This document shows, one piece after another, positions 1-7,965 of a stretch of DNA of 64,000 nt. A program made the position numbers and the translations under genes. Below the pieces are notes generated by a model, which saw nothing but the letters and a program-made list of their open reading frames with translations, was not told the DNA's origin and searched no databases. Origin of the DNA: Parasalinivibrio latis (lineage in GTDB: Bacteria; Pseudomonadota; Gammaproteobacteria; Enterobacterales; Vibrionaceae); contig NZ_CP098812.1 in the NCBI RefSeq assembly GCF_036825535.1, forward strand, positions 2,852,001 to 2,916,000. Direction: 5' to 3'. Numbering within the stretch: position 1 is the first letter of the stretch; every line of letters begins with the position of its first letter.

Positions 1-681
1 GAAGTTACCACCAGAGTTACCGTTAAGCAGTGTTGCCACTTCTTCGATATCGTCACCGGCCTTCAGGTTTACCGCGACAGTATTACCAGAAACAGTGATT
101 GACAGAGTGTTCGCTGAAGCAGCCCAGCCAGCAGACGCACCGACAGTACCGGTGTAAACATCGCCGCCCATTTCTTTTTCATCAGCACGGATGTTTTTGA
201 ATTCCATCATTACTGCTTCACCTGCATCCGCACCCACTTGGAATGCACGGGTACCAAAGGTACCGTTCAGCAGTTTCTGGCCACCGAAAGAGGTAGTTTC
301 AGCAATACGGTTCAATTCGTCCTGCAGAGCTACCACTTCTTCCTGGATAGCTTGGCGCTCATCAGTGCTGTTTACACCGTTAGCTGATTGCAGGGACAAG
401 TCACGCATACGTTGCAGGATGCTGGTTGACTCTTCCATTGCACCTTCTGCAGTTTGTGACATAGAGATGCCATCGTTGGCGTTACGTACAGCAACGTCCA
501 AACCACGGCTTTGTGAAATCAGTCGGTTAGAGATTTGCAGACCTGCTGCATCGTCTTTAGCGCTGTTAATACGGAAACCTGAAGACAGGCGTTCCATAGA
601 TTTATTCAGAGCATCTGTCGAGTTGTTCAGGTAGCGCTGAGCAGTCATCGCAGACACGTTAGTGTTCACTGTAATCGCCAT
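1..681 (-). CDS. Flagellin (partial, C-terminus outside window)
   Basis: Filament subunit exported through the flagellar type III apparatus and polymerised on the cell surface. The frame is open from the ATG at 681 to base 1, so 227 N-terminal residues are visible and the C-terminal part lies outside. The product begins MAITVNTNVSAMTAQRYLN and continues with the D0/D1 signature of bacterial flagellins (serine-glycine-rich motif, then KDDAAGLQISNRL) and the D1 segment TSFGGQKLLNGTFG. A strong Shine-Dalgarno (AAAGGAG) lies 6 nt before the ATG. It is closely similar to the next gene across D0/D1, so the two are paralogues in tandem, as in vibrios that carry several flagellins. A consensus sigma-28 promoter lies about 160 nt upstream. 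Family assignment is certain; which flagellin letter it corresponds to is not. Confidence 0.95.
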   Translation of the reverse strand, partial: MAITVNTNVSAMTAQRYLNNSTDALNKSMERLSSGFRINSAKDDAAGLQISNRLISQSRGLDVAVRNANDGISMSQTAEGAMEESTSILQRMRDLSLQSANGVNSTDERQAIQEEVVALQDELNRIAETTSFGGQKLLNGTFGTRAFQVGADAGEAVMMEFKNIRADEKEMGGDVYTGTVGASAGWAASANTLSITVSGNTVAVNLKAGDDIEEVATLLNGNSGGNF

Positions 682-841
682 AATGATCTCCTTTGTATCT
701 CTAATTCGGCTTTGCCCAGCTCACCAGGAAAAACCAATTTTCTCTGTGTTACCTGATGTAGCGGCAAGGGTGGCAATAACTTTAAGAAAAATTTCGGCAT
801 TTTTTTGCCGCGTATTGCCTCTAATAACCGTTGCATTAACC

Positions 842-868
842 TTATCGGCGATAACAAAGAAGACTTTA
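842..868 (-). promoter_or_regulatory. Sigma-28 (FliA) promoter of flagellin 1
   Basis: On the minus strand TAAA (868-865) is followed after exactly 15 nt by GCCGATAA (849-842), the full sigma-28 consensus. It sits about 160 nt upstream of the flagellin start at 681 and downstream of the flagellin 2 terminator, so the two flagellins are separately transcribed. Confidence 0.85.
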
Positions 869-920
869 CAAATATTTCAAAAAATACTTATAGCTAAGGA
901 ACATCCGTCATTTGGAACAA

Positions 921-947
921 AAGAAAAGCGGCCTGAATCGGCCGCTT
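921..947 (-). terminator. Rho-independent terminator of flagellin 2
   Basis: An 8-bp perfect stem, AAGCGGCC/GGCCGCTT (926-933 with 940-947) with a 6-nt loop, followed on the minus strand by TTCTTTTG. It begins 26 nt beyond the stop codon of the second flagellin gene. Confidence 0.85.
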
Positions 948-972
948 AAAGGAAATGGGTGCAACAGAAAAA

Positions 973-2112
973 TCACTGAAGAAGGTTGAGCGCCGCCTGT
1001 GGCAACTGCTTAGCCTGCGCCAGTATAGATGTACTGGATTGTTGCAGGATCTGCTTCTTAGTAAGCTCTGTTGTTGTCTTGGCAAAGTCGGTATCCCGAA
1101 TTCGGCTGTTTGAATCAGACACGTTTTCTTTGATGTTTGCCAAGTTACTGATGGTATGGGACAGACGGTTCTGTTTTGCACCCAGATCTGCTCGCTGACC
1201 ATCAATATAACGAAGGGCTGAATCGATAACGCCTACTGCCATCTGCGCGCCACCAACCGTACTTACATCCAGATTTTGTGCTGTAATCTGAGTTCCTGCG
1301 CCTGTAGTCAGTCCCAGAGACGCGGCTAATGCACCACCAAAGGTGAGGTTACCCGTCAGGTTTGGCTCATCAACAAACACCTGAAGCTGGCCGTTCTCAT
1401 CAACAGAGGCTTCCAGTTTGTCTGTCTGGCCGTTGATGTACGTCGCCAGTTCTTCAATATCATCCCCGGCTTTGGCGTTAACTGTCAGACTGATGGCTTC
1501 ACCGGATTTTGTGGTAAAGCTCATGACCAGGGTTGCAGCAGAACCGGAAACACCCCAGTTTGCTGATTTGGCAACAGTACCAGCAAACTCAGCACCACCC
1601 ATCCGGAAGTCATCGGCACGGATACTTGTGAGGCCCATAATGATTGCCTCACCGGAATCAGCACCAATTTGGAATGCGGTTTCACCGAATGATCCGTTCA
1701 AAAGCTTACGTCCACCAAACGACGTAGTTTCTGCGATACGGTTCAATTCGTCTTGCATTGCTTCCATCTCTTCCTGGATAGCTCCGCGCTCTGAATTACT
1801 GTTTACACCGTTAGCGGACTGCAAAGACAGATCGCGCATACGTTGGAGAATATTGGTTGATTCCTGCATCGCACCTTCGGCAGTCTGTGCAATTGAAATA
1901 CCGTCATTGGCATTTCGCATTGCCACATCCAGGCCACGAGCCTGGGCGACCAATCGGTTTGAAATTTGAAGACCAGCTGCGTCATCTTTTGCACTGTTAA
2001 TTCTGCTACCGGACGACAGTCTTTCCATTGCCGTATTGAGCTCACCTGTAGCCTTGTTCAGGTAACGCTGCGCAGTCATCGCAGACACGTTGGTGTTTAC
2101 TGTTACACCCAT
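973..2112 (-). CDS. Flagellin
   Basis: Complete 379-residue flagellin, the length usual for polar flagellins of vibrios. The N-terminal D0/D1 region (about 1-165) carries SSGSRINSAKDDAAGLQISNRL and TTSFGGRKLLNGSFGETAFQIGA. A variable middle part (about 170-290) is surface-exposed in the filament. The C-terminal D1/D0 region (about 300-379) includes RADLGAKQNRL and ends in helical LPQAALNLLQ, with which FliC-type flagellins finish. The ATG at 2112 has an AAAGGAG Shine-Dalgarno. It is followed by its own terminator, so it is monocistronic. It differs from the neighbouring flagellin in lacking a consensus sigma-28 box; a sigma-54-like element is the better promoter candidate, as for the flaA-type flagellin of vibrios (inference). 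Confidence 0.97.
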   Translation of the reverse strand: MGVTVNTNVSAMTAQRYLNKATGELNTAMERLSSGSRINSAKDDAAGLQISNRLVAQARGLDVAMRNANDGISIAQTAEGAMQESTNILQRMRDLSLQSANGVNSNSERGAIQEEMEAMQDELNRIAETTSFGGRKLLNGSFGETAFQIGADSGEAIIMGLTSIRADDFRMGGAEFAGTVAKSANWGVSGSAATLVMSFTTKSGEAISLTVNAKAGDDIEELATYINGQTDKLEASVDENGQLQVFVDEPNLTGNLTFGGALAASLGLTTGAGTQITAQNLDVSTVGGAQMAVGVIDSALRYIDGQRADLGAKQNRLSHTISNLANIKENVSDSNSRIRDTDFAKTTTELTKKQILQQSSTSILAQAKQLPQAALNLLQ

Positions 2113-2269
2113 TTTGCTCTCCTTTGACTTTCGCTTGTGTTCGCGAAACAGCCTACCCGCAACAAGCTGACAATGTGGTGCAGCGGGACCAGCTAGAACA
2201 TCTATGTTAATCGGCCGGCAATGTATCGAGTTGTTAACGCCGGTAACCTTGCCGTTTCACAGTCATGAA

Positions 2270-2286
2270 TACAATTACTGTGCCAA
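2270..2286 (-). promoter_or_regulatory. Possible sigma-54 promoter of flagellin 2
   Basis: The minus strand reads TTGGCACAGTAATTGTA. The -24 element TGGCAC is perfect, but the -12 element is TTGTA where TTGCA is expected, so the essential GC is GT. A leader of about 150 nt would result. A competing GCCGATTA element (2215-2208) resembles a sigma-28 -10 but has no good -35 at 15 nt. The promoter is therefore unresolved. Confidence 0.35.
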
Positions 2287-2450
2287 TTATTAAATTACTT
2301 GTAGAAACAATGCATTGCCGTAAATTTAACTTTATTCGCAATGACAAAAGCGGCAACATTCCGCCCTGATGCCAACCACTTCCGGCTATGCGGCAATCTA
2401 TTTGCCCAGCCATTTTATTTCTTTAGTGTAGTCATAAATAAGATCTTTTC

Positions 2451-2466
2451 AGGCACAATACTTGCC
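2451..2466 (+). promoter_or_regulatory. Sigma-54 promoter of the TPR-glycosyltransferase gene
   Basis: AGGCACAATACTTGCC contains GG (2452-2453), exactly 10 nt, then GC (2464-2465), with GGCAC and TTGC matching the RpoN consensus TGGCAC-N5-TTGCW. It lies 43 nt before the ATG at 2509. The box sits inside an inverted repeat (CAGGCA...TGCCTG). Confidence 0.75.
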
Positions 2467-2508
2467 TGAACACGTTTCATTACCTATTCAATTCACCGGA
2501 CTCCCCCC

Positions 2509-4635
2509 ATGACTGAGAACTCTCACAAATTAACTCTTGAACAGGCATTTCAGCATGGTGTGTCGCTGTACCAACAAAACAGCAAGGCCGAAGCCCGAGC
2601 TGTTTTCGAAGAAATCCTTACGTTCGCCCCAGATGCTGTTCCTGTTTTGCAGGTGCTTGCTGTCCTTGATAGTGAACAAGGGTTGCTCAATAACGCAGAA
2701 CAACGCCTACGTGCGGCAGCAGACATTGCCCGAGAGGATGACTCTGTCCTGTTCGATCTGGCCGTAGTGCTGAAAGAACAGGGTAAAAACCTTGAGGCCC
2801 TGGACTGGGTTGAGCTGCTTCTTTCCCGGAACCCCGGTCAGCAAGAACTGCTGGCAATGCGGCAATCTCTTACCGCAAAGACAGGTAATAAGGCCGAAAG
2901 CCGCCGGACGGCAAAAGCAGCAGAGACGGCTTCAAGCCAAAGGCAATCCATTGAGGATGAAATCCAGACAAGTCTTGATGCCGTTCGACAGCTTATCGAT
3001 ACAGATAACGTCACCCAGGCTGAAGCACTGCTGAAAGCAATATTGGCAATCGCCCCGTCGCACCCGGATGCACTGTTAGAGAAAGGAAAGATGCTGACCG
3101 CTTCCGGTGCACTTCCCGAAGCAAGACAGTCATTCCTGCTGGCACTGCAACATACAAAAAATAAAAGTGCTGCAACCAAGTTGCTTATTGATTGTGAAGT
3201 CGCGCTCACACTGTATAAGGAAGCCAGAAGCCACTGTATTGACGGGCTGAGGGAATCACCTGATGACGAGACTCTGCTACGTCGCCTCCTAAATATTTAC
3301 TCAAGCGAGAAAAACTGGGCCAAGGTAAAAGAGACTGCAGATACGCTGTTGAAAATTAATCCGGCACAACCCCTTCTTCACTATATACGGGCAGAAGCGC
3401 GGTTTATGGATTTTCGGCAGCGCCAGAATTTCACTCCGACTTCCTTGGCAGAGTGTGAAAATACACTCACCAAAGCCCTGGCTAAAATTCCACCTGAGAA
3501 AACCAGTAAACTGAAAACCTTTATTGCAGAGCTCAAGTGGTATCAGGGGCATCCCGAAGAAGCACTTGCCTTAATCAAGGCTTATACCGATGCCAACCCA
3601 GACGATCACGAGGCGGCATTTAACCTGACATTTATCTACAAAACGCTGAAACAGTGGAAGGAACATTATGAAGCTAATGAGCGCGGCATAGCGGCTGGCC
3701 TGCGCTTAAAAGCAGCAGGGGCCACCCCGGTATGGGTACCCGGAGAAAACAATGACGACATCGTATTAGTCATGTCAGAACAAGGTGTGGGTGATGAAAT
3801 CCGTTATTATCACAACCTGAGCTATGTGCTTGAACGCAGTAAAAAGGTCTTTGTTGGCTGCGAGCCACGCCTGATACCGGCGCTCTCTTGTGCCTATCCT
3901 GAAGCTCATTTCTTCGGAATTAAGCGCCAGCCAGGGGTGCCAATTCAACTACCGGAAAACGTCACGGCAGAGATAACACACTGGATTGCTGCCGGAAGCC
4001 TGGCGAAGATGGTATTTGATTCTTGCGGACAACATGTTTACAAAGACAGCTGGATTAATACTCCCTCGACGTTGCAATCTGCATGGCAAACAAAGATTTC
4101 TGCGCTTAAAGAACAGAGTGGAAATAAGCCTGTCATCGGACTTTGCTGGCGAAGCGGTCTGGCTGCCGCATCACGGAACTTCTATTACCTCAACATCAAA
4201 GATGTCATCGCACTGGTAAATTCGATTCCTGATGCAGTGTTTGTGAACCTGCAATACGGAGACTGCAAAGACGAACTCAGCAGGATCAAACGAGCCACAG
4301 GCAGGGATATCATTACTTTTGACGATCTCGATTTGAGGGATGACTTTGCCGGTACGGCAGCACTGATACAAAACCTGGATCTTGTCATCTCGGCTGGTAC
4401 AGCTGTACACATGCTTACCAGTGCCACGGAGACCCCGTGTTTTGTATTCTTTTTCGGCAAACATGACTCCGACCCATTCAAGCCCGAACGCCTTCATACC
4501 AGCAGGGAGATCGGGTTTGTGTATCCTCCGCTCGTGCCCAACAAACTCGATGTTGTAAACGCTATTGCTGCTTCGGTGAAGCAATATATAAGTACCGGGA
4601 GCCTTGACCAGGCCCTTTCAATCAACCGGCATTAA
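2509..4635 (+). CDS. TPR-repeat protein with GT9/GT41-like glycosyltransferase domain, candidate flagellin glycosyltransferase
   Basis: 708 residues with no signal peptide, so probably cytoplasmic. Residues about 8-120 and 155-410 form helical tetratricopeptide repeats separated by a charged linker. Residues about 420-700 look like the glycosyltransferase part of TPR-GT fusions: GLCWRSG near 544-550 and NLDLVISAGTAVHML near 623-635 match the nucleotide-sugar-binding pattern GLxWxG...DLVIsxDTaxxHL of the heptosyltransferase/OGT-like superfamily. It stands alone between the flagellin genes and flgL, in the opposite orientation, with its own sigma-54 box and terminator. By analogy with TPR-GT proteins that glycosylate flagellin in other bacteria (FlmG of Caulobacter), I infer that it modifies flagellin; the sugar donor cannot be told. 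The start has only a poor Shine-Dalgarno. Family placement is likely; the role is inference. Confidence 0.7.
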   Translation: MTENSHKLTLEQAFQHGVSLYQQNSKAEARAVFEEILTFAPDAVPVLQVLAVLDSEQGLLNNAEQRLRAAADIAREDDSVLFDLAVVLKEQGKNLEALDWVELLLSRNPGQQELLAMRQSLTAKTGNKAESRRTAKAAETASSQRQSIEDEIQTSLDAVRQLIDTDNVTQAEALLKAILAIAPSHPDALLEKGKMLTASGALPEARQSFLLALQHTKNKSAATKLLIDCEVALTLYKEARSHCIDGLRESPDDETLLRRLLNIYSSEKNWAKVKETADTLLKINPAQPLLHYIRAEARFMDFRQRQNFTPTSLAECENTLTKALAKIPPEKTSKLKTFIAELKWYQGHPEEALALIKAYTDANPDDHEAAFNLTFIYKTLKQWKEHYEANERGIAAGLRLKAAGATPVWVPGENNDDIVLVMSEQGVGDEIRYYHNLSYVLERSKKVFVGCEPRLIPALSCAYPEAHFFGIKRQPGVPIQLPENVTAEITHWIAAGSLAKMVFDSCGQHVYKDSWINTPSTLQSAWQTKISALKEQSGNKPVIGLCWRSGLAAASRNFYYLNIKDVIALVNSIPDAVFVNLQYGDCKDELSRIKRATGRDIITFDDLDLRDDFAGTAALIQNLDLVISAGTAVHMLTSATETPCFVFFFGKHDSDPFKPERLHTSREIGFVYPPLVPNKLDVVNAIAASVKQYISTGSLDQALSINRH

Positions 4636-4641
4636 GACGTG

Positions 4642-4676
4642 AAAAAGCCCGGCTAACCTGAGTCAGCCGGGCTTTT
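4642..4676. terminator. Bidirectional terminator between the TPR gene and flgL
   Basis: AGCCCGGCT and AGCCGGGCT form a 9-bp stem with a 10-nt loop, flanked by A5 on the left and T5 on the right. It can end both the rightward TPR gene (stop 4635) and the leftward flgKL transcript (stop 4702). Confidence 0.9.
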
Positions 4677-4701
4677 TATTCTGTTTTACGCTGTCACCAC
4701 G

Positions 4702-5892
4702 TTAAATGTAGTTAAACAGGGTCAAATCTTTGGCTTTCGCAAAAGCCTGTTGGGATGCCTGAAGTGCAACCATATTTTCATTGAGATCAATAACTGCCTT
4801 CGAATAATCCAGGTCTTCAAGCGTACTCAGCGACTTGTTCAACACCAGTTTGTAATCTTTGTGCATATCTTCCTGGCGATCCAATGTTTGAAGACGTGAA
4901 CCCACTTCAGACCGCGCTTTGTTAAGGTGCTTGAATGCGGCAGTAAACTCTTCGGTTGCCTGTTGCAACTCGGCGTTGGCTGAGGCGTCGTTGTTGTCGC
5001 GGTCAGTCAGCTCAATGGCTTTGCGGAAGGCATCAAACGGGTTCACTTTATCTTGCCGCGTTAAATCGACAGAATCTCCATCCAGCATTTCGCCCTCAAA
5101 ACGGACATTCAGCGTGCCAAACTGAACCCCCGATTGAGGATCGTAGGGTGACGACTGTACAAGGCTGCCATTTTGGTACACCTCAGCCATCATGACGCCG
5201 TTATTGTCCTTAAAGCTGACGTTATACTGTGCATTATCGGCATCATTGGTATTGACTGCATTGGAGATCAACAGCAAGGATCCCTCTTTCAAATTGTAAT
5301 CCGGCTGATAATCCCCATAGGGGTTATCTATTTCCAGAAACAGTTTGTCGCCCGGGTCACTGACAGCAATTTCCACCGCCGGTGCCACTTGAGCAGACCG
5401 GAAGTAGCTGTCCCCAACATACCGGACATTGTTCTGGGTATCACGGTAGAACGGTTGGGTACTGGCTTTTGTACCGGAAAAGAGGAAGTTTCCGGATTCA
5501 TCTTTGGTGTTTACCAAGTTCATAAATCCGTCGAACAATCCTTCCAGATCCTGACGATGCGCGATGCGGTCTTCCTTGGACAATGAACCGTTGATAATTG
5601 CCATGGTTTTACGCTTGGCTGAATCCATAAGTTGCTCGGCTTCGCTGAGCGTTATCTCCTCACGGTTCTGTCGGTTACGTGCCAACGTGATGGAATCAAC
5701 ATACTGATCCAGCTGCTTGTCCTGTTGATGGAAATTCTGGATGTATACCGAGGCTAACGGGTCATCACCAGCGCTGCTCACTCTCTCGCCTGATGCAAGG
5801 TGACTTTGCGTATCCTGTACACGAACCTGCTGGCGCATGATGTCATTCGACACTGTCTGATAATTATGGAAACTGGCAAGCCTGCTAATCAT
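4702..5892 (-). CDS. flgL: Flagellar hook-filament junction protein FlgL (HAP3)
   Basis: Second of two adaptor proteins joining the hook to the filament. 396 residues, near the usual length of vibrio FlgL. The N-terminus MISRLASFHNYQTVSNDIMRQQVRVQDTQ is the flagellin-like D0 helix. It continues LASGERVSSAGDDPLASVYIQNF, the HAP3 counterpart of the flagellin SSG/KDDAAG motif. The C-terminus ends in a helix rich in A and Q. It starts 11 nt downstream of flgK in the same direction, so both are made from the promoter ahead of flgK, and the terminator at 4642-4676 follows. Confidence 0.97.
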   Translation of the reverse strand: MISRLASFHNYQTVSNDIMRQQVRVQDTQSHLASGERVSSAGDDPLASVYIQNFHQQDKQLDQYVDSITLARNRQNREEITLSEAEQLMDSAKRKTMAIINGSLSKEDRIAHRQDLEGLFDGFMNLVNTKDESGNFLFSGTKASTQPFYRDTQNNVRYVGDSYFRSAQVAPAVEIAVSDPGDKLFLEIDNPYGDYQPDYNLKEGSLLLISNAVNTNDADNAQYNVSFKDNNGVMMAEVYQNGSLVQSSPYDPQSGVQFGTLNVRFEGEMLDGDSVDLTRQDKVNPFDAFRKAIELTDRDNNDASANAELQQATEEFTAAFKHLNKARSEVGSRLQTLDRQEDMHKDYKLVLNKSLSTLEDLDYSKAVIDLNENMVALQASQQAFAKAKDLTLFNYI

Positions 5893-5903
5893 TGTTCAAT
5901 CTC

Positions 5904-7784
5904 CTAGCGGGTCGCGTTCAGAAGCTGTTCAAAAGCTTCATTTGCTGCAGACATAATGCGTGATGATGCCATGTACGCGTGTTGGAATTTCATCATGTTG
6001 GCAGCTTCTTCATCCAGGTTCACCCCTGAGACCTGCGCAACCCGGCTTTCGGCTTCCTGAAGCTCGACACCTGTGACTTCCCGCATACGTTGGAAACTGT
6101 TTTTCTGCATACCGACTTCCGTGTTCAGCCCTTCAAAAACATCGACGATAGTTGAACGGCCATTATTCATGAACTTTTGTGTCTGCAGCCTTTGCATCAG
6201 CATCAGGTTTCCATTGTCACCGTCTGCCGGGTTCAGGCTGACGGCAAATACATCTTCCGGCTCAGCACCGGCACTGAGTTCAAATACCGTACCGTTTACG
6301 TTTACCGGGCCCGCAGGTGGATAAGTCTGGGGAGCCACCAGTACACTGCCGTTTTTATCAAGTACCGCAAACTGGGTGGCGTCTGGTGATACAACAACCT
6401 GAAACTCGTTCTGGGCACCTTTTGCCGTAATTTTCAGCTCTGCGTTACCCAACAGGCGGGACGCTGAACTGATAACGCTCTGGGTGGCAATTTGCTCACC
6501 ATGGTCCATAGTAACCCGGATTTCATTGGCAGCATGGCGGACAGGACGGATATAGACTTTTTCATTGGGAGACAAACCAGCATCAACCTGTACGCGCAAA
6601 CCATCCACCTCAAAACTTGGTGGTGTCCCGGTTGGTGCAACTGTCAGCTTGTTCCCATCCGGTTTAGTCAATGAGTAGCTGGATCCGTCAAATGTCAGGG
6701 CATAATCGCCACTTTTCAGCGCACGCAAATCATCAATATATACTTTGATATCGGCCGTTGAGTCGCCACGTTTAATCACGCGATTTGCCGCTATATTGTC
6801 GTTATTGAAGTCGGTAAACATATTTCGCCCAACTTCGCCGTTCAAATCAAAGCCCTGATTCTGAAGCCCATTCAAAGACTGGGCAAAACCAACAGCAATA
6901 CGGCCAAGCTCGTCCTGTACCATGGGGATAGTTTTATCCCGGTACTCAAACAGCGATCCCAGCTTACCGCCAACATCCGCCTTGGAAATTGCCTTTACAC
7001 TCTTACCTTCCACCAACGCGAGCTGTGTCCGAGTGCTGTCCGGGCTGCCATCCAGCGTTGTGAGTGTGCTCGATTGCGTACCTGACACCAGCATATGCCC
7101 GTTGCCAATCATAACGTTGTACAGGCCATCATTTTCCCGGGGAGTAACGGTGACTTTGGTATATTCAGACAACTCTTTTATCAATCGGTCATGGCGATCC
7201 ATCAAGTCATTACTGTGACCCTGAGTTCGAATCATGGTGTGGTGCACTTCCACCAGCTCTTCGCCGATTTGGTTAATCCGCTGAGTCATCGCATGGATTT
7301 GTTCGGTTGTATCAAACGACTGCTGCTGGACTATGTGATGAATATCGTTCAAAGCCGCCGCACTGAGCTTGGCTTTCTCCAGGACTACTTTCCTTGCACC
7401 CATGTCATTGGGTGTATCCGCAAGGGTTTTCACTGCACCGAAAAAATCATTGATATTTTGAGGAATTTTCCCCGCTGAGTTTGCCATTACATCATTCAGC
7501 AATGCGAGTTGTGTATCGCGGTCAGCAGCATAATTGTGGGTCGTGGTTGCCAGGTTCATTTCATTGACGGCAAATTTGTCATAGTTGCGGTTAACCGCAA
7601 CAGCCCGTACACCGGTCCCCCAGTTTTGATCTGCCCAATACTGCGGAGCATTGGTTGCCTGCTCAACCATCTGCCGGCTGTAACCCTCAGTGTTGACATT
7701 ACTGATGTTATGGCCGGTTGTATTGAGCTGGCGCTGCGCTGTGAGAACACCCTGCGCGCCCAGGTTGAGAAGATCAAACCCCAT
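5904..7784 (-). CDS. flgK: Flagellar hook-associated protein FlgK (HAP1)
   Basis: First junction protein on top of the hook. 626 residues, typical for the family. The N-terminus MGFDLLNLGAQGVLTAQRQLNTTGHNISNVNTEGYSRQ carries the axial-protein motif NTxGHNISNVNTxGYSRQ. The C-terminal D0 helix includes VSGVNLDEEAANMMKFQHAYMASSRIMSAANEAFEQLL. A Shine-Dalgarno (GGAGG on the minus strand) precedes the ATG at 7784. It is the first gene of a flgK-flgL unit, separated from flgJ by a terminator and a sigma-54 box. Confidence 0.98.
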   Translation of the reverse strand: MGFDLLNLGAQGVLTAQRQLNTTGHNISNVNTEGYSRQMVEQATNAPQYWADQNWGTGVRAVAVNRNYDKFAVNEMNLATTTHNYAADRDTQLALLNDVMANSAGKIPQNINDFFGAVKTLADTPNDMGARKVVLEKAKLSAAALNDIHHIVQQQSFDTTEQIHAMTQRINQIGEELVEVHHTMIRTQGHSNDLMDRHDRLIKELSEYTKVTVTPRENDGLYNVMIGNGHMLVSGTQSSTLTTLDGSPDSTRTQLALVEGKSVKAISKADVGGKLGSLFEYRDKTIPMVQDELGRIAVGFAQSLNGLQNQGFDLNGEVGRNMFTDFNNDNIAANRVIKRGDSTADIKVYIDDLRALKSGDYALTFDGSSYSLTKPDGNKLTVAPTGTPPSFEVDGLRVQVDAGLSPNEKVYIRPVRHAANEIRVTMDHGEQIATQSVISSASRLLGNAELKITAKGAQNEFQVVVSPDATQFAVLDKNGSVLVAPQTYPPAGPVNVNGTVFELSAGAEPEDVFAVSLNPADGDNGNLMLMQRLQTQKFMNNGRSTIVDVFEGLNTEVGMQKNSFQRMREVTGVELQEAESRVAQVSGVNLDEEAANMMKFQHAYMASSRIMSAANEAFEQLLNATR

Positions 7785-7803
7785 TATTCCTCCGGGTTAT
7801 ACG

Positions 7804-7824
7804 GTTTGCCGCCAAGCGGCAAAC
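7804..7824. repeat. Perfect 9-bp hairpin in the flgK leader
   Basis: GTTTGCCGC, a 3-nt loop, GCGGCAAAC. It lies between the flgK start and its sigma-54 box, so it would be in the 5' untranslated RNA, about 20 nt before the start codon. No T-run follows on either strand, so it is not a plain terminator. Confidence 0.7.
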
Positions 7825-7844
7825 ATCAAGCTACCCAGGATAAA

Positions 7845-7860
7845 TGCAATTATCGAGCCA
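7845..7860 (-). promoter_or_regulatory. Sigma-54 promoter of flgKL
   Basis: The minus strand reads TGGCTCGATAATTGCA: GG, 10 nt, GC, with a perfect TTGCA -12 element and TGGC at -24. It lies about 60 nt upstream of the flgK ATG and downstream of the flgJ terminator. Confidence 0.75.
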
Positions 7861-7940
7861 CTAGTTTATATCGATACTTTTCAATAGGATAAGAACAGAA
7901 AAACAGAGAAAGACAAGAAGGAGGCAATGCTTTGCCTAAA

Positions 7941-7965
7941 TAAAAAATGCCGCTTACTGCGGCAT
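7941..7965 (-). terminator. Terminator overlapping the flgJ stop codon
   Basis: The last codons of flgJ (ATG CCG CAG TAA) form the left arm and loop of the stem ATGCCGC-AGTAA-GCGGCAT, which is followed on the minus strand by TTTTTTATTT. It ends the flgFGHIJ unit. Confidence 0.85.

Larger units (their letters stand above)
2113..2508. other. Divergent intergenic region between flagellin 2 and the TPR gene
   Basis: This 396-bp gap holds no ORF that I can support. It is AT-rich in the middle and contains the candidate flagellin 2 promoter elements on the minus strand and the sigma-54 box of the TPR gene on the plus strand. It is the natural place for enhancer sites of a FlrC-type activator, but I could not identify any by eye. 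Confidence 0.6.

Noticed and set aside
191..634. Long plus-strand frames opposite the flagellins, gltX, ligA, ptsI and fadE
   Set aside because: They lie antisense to genes with clear family matches, have no domain or ribosome site, and follow the codon structure of the real gene.
2208..2240. Sigma-28 promoter for flagellin 2 (GCCGATTA)
   Set aside because: The -10 is close, but at the 15-nt distance the -35 is ACAA instead of TAAA. Kept only as a competing idea.
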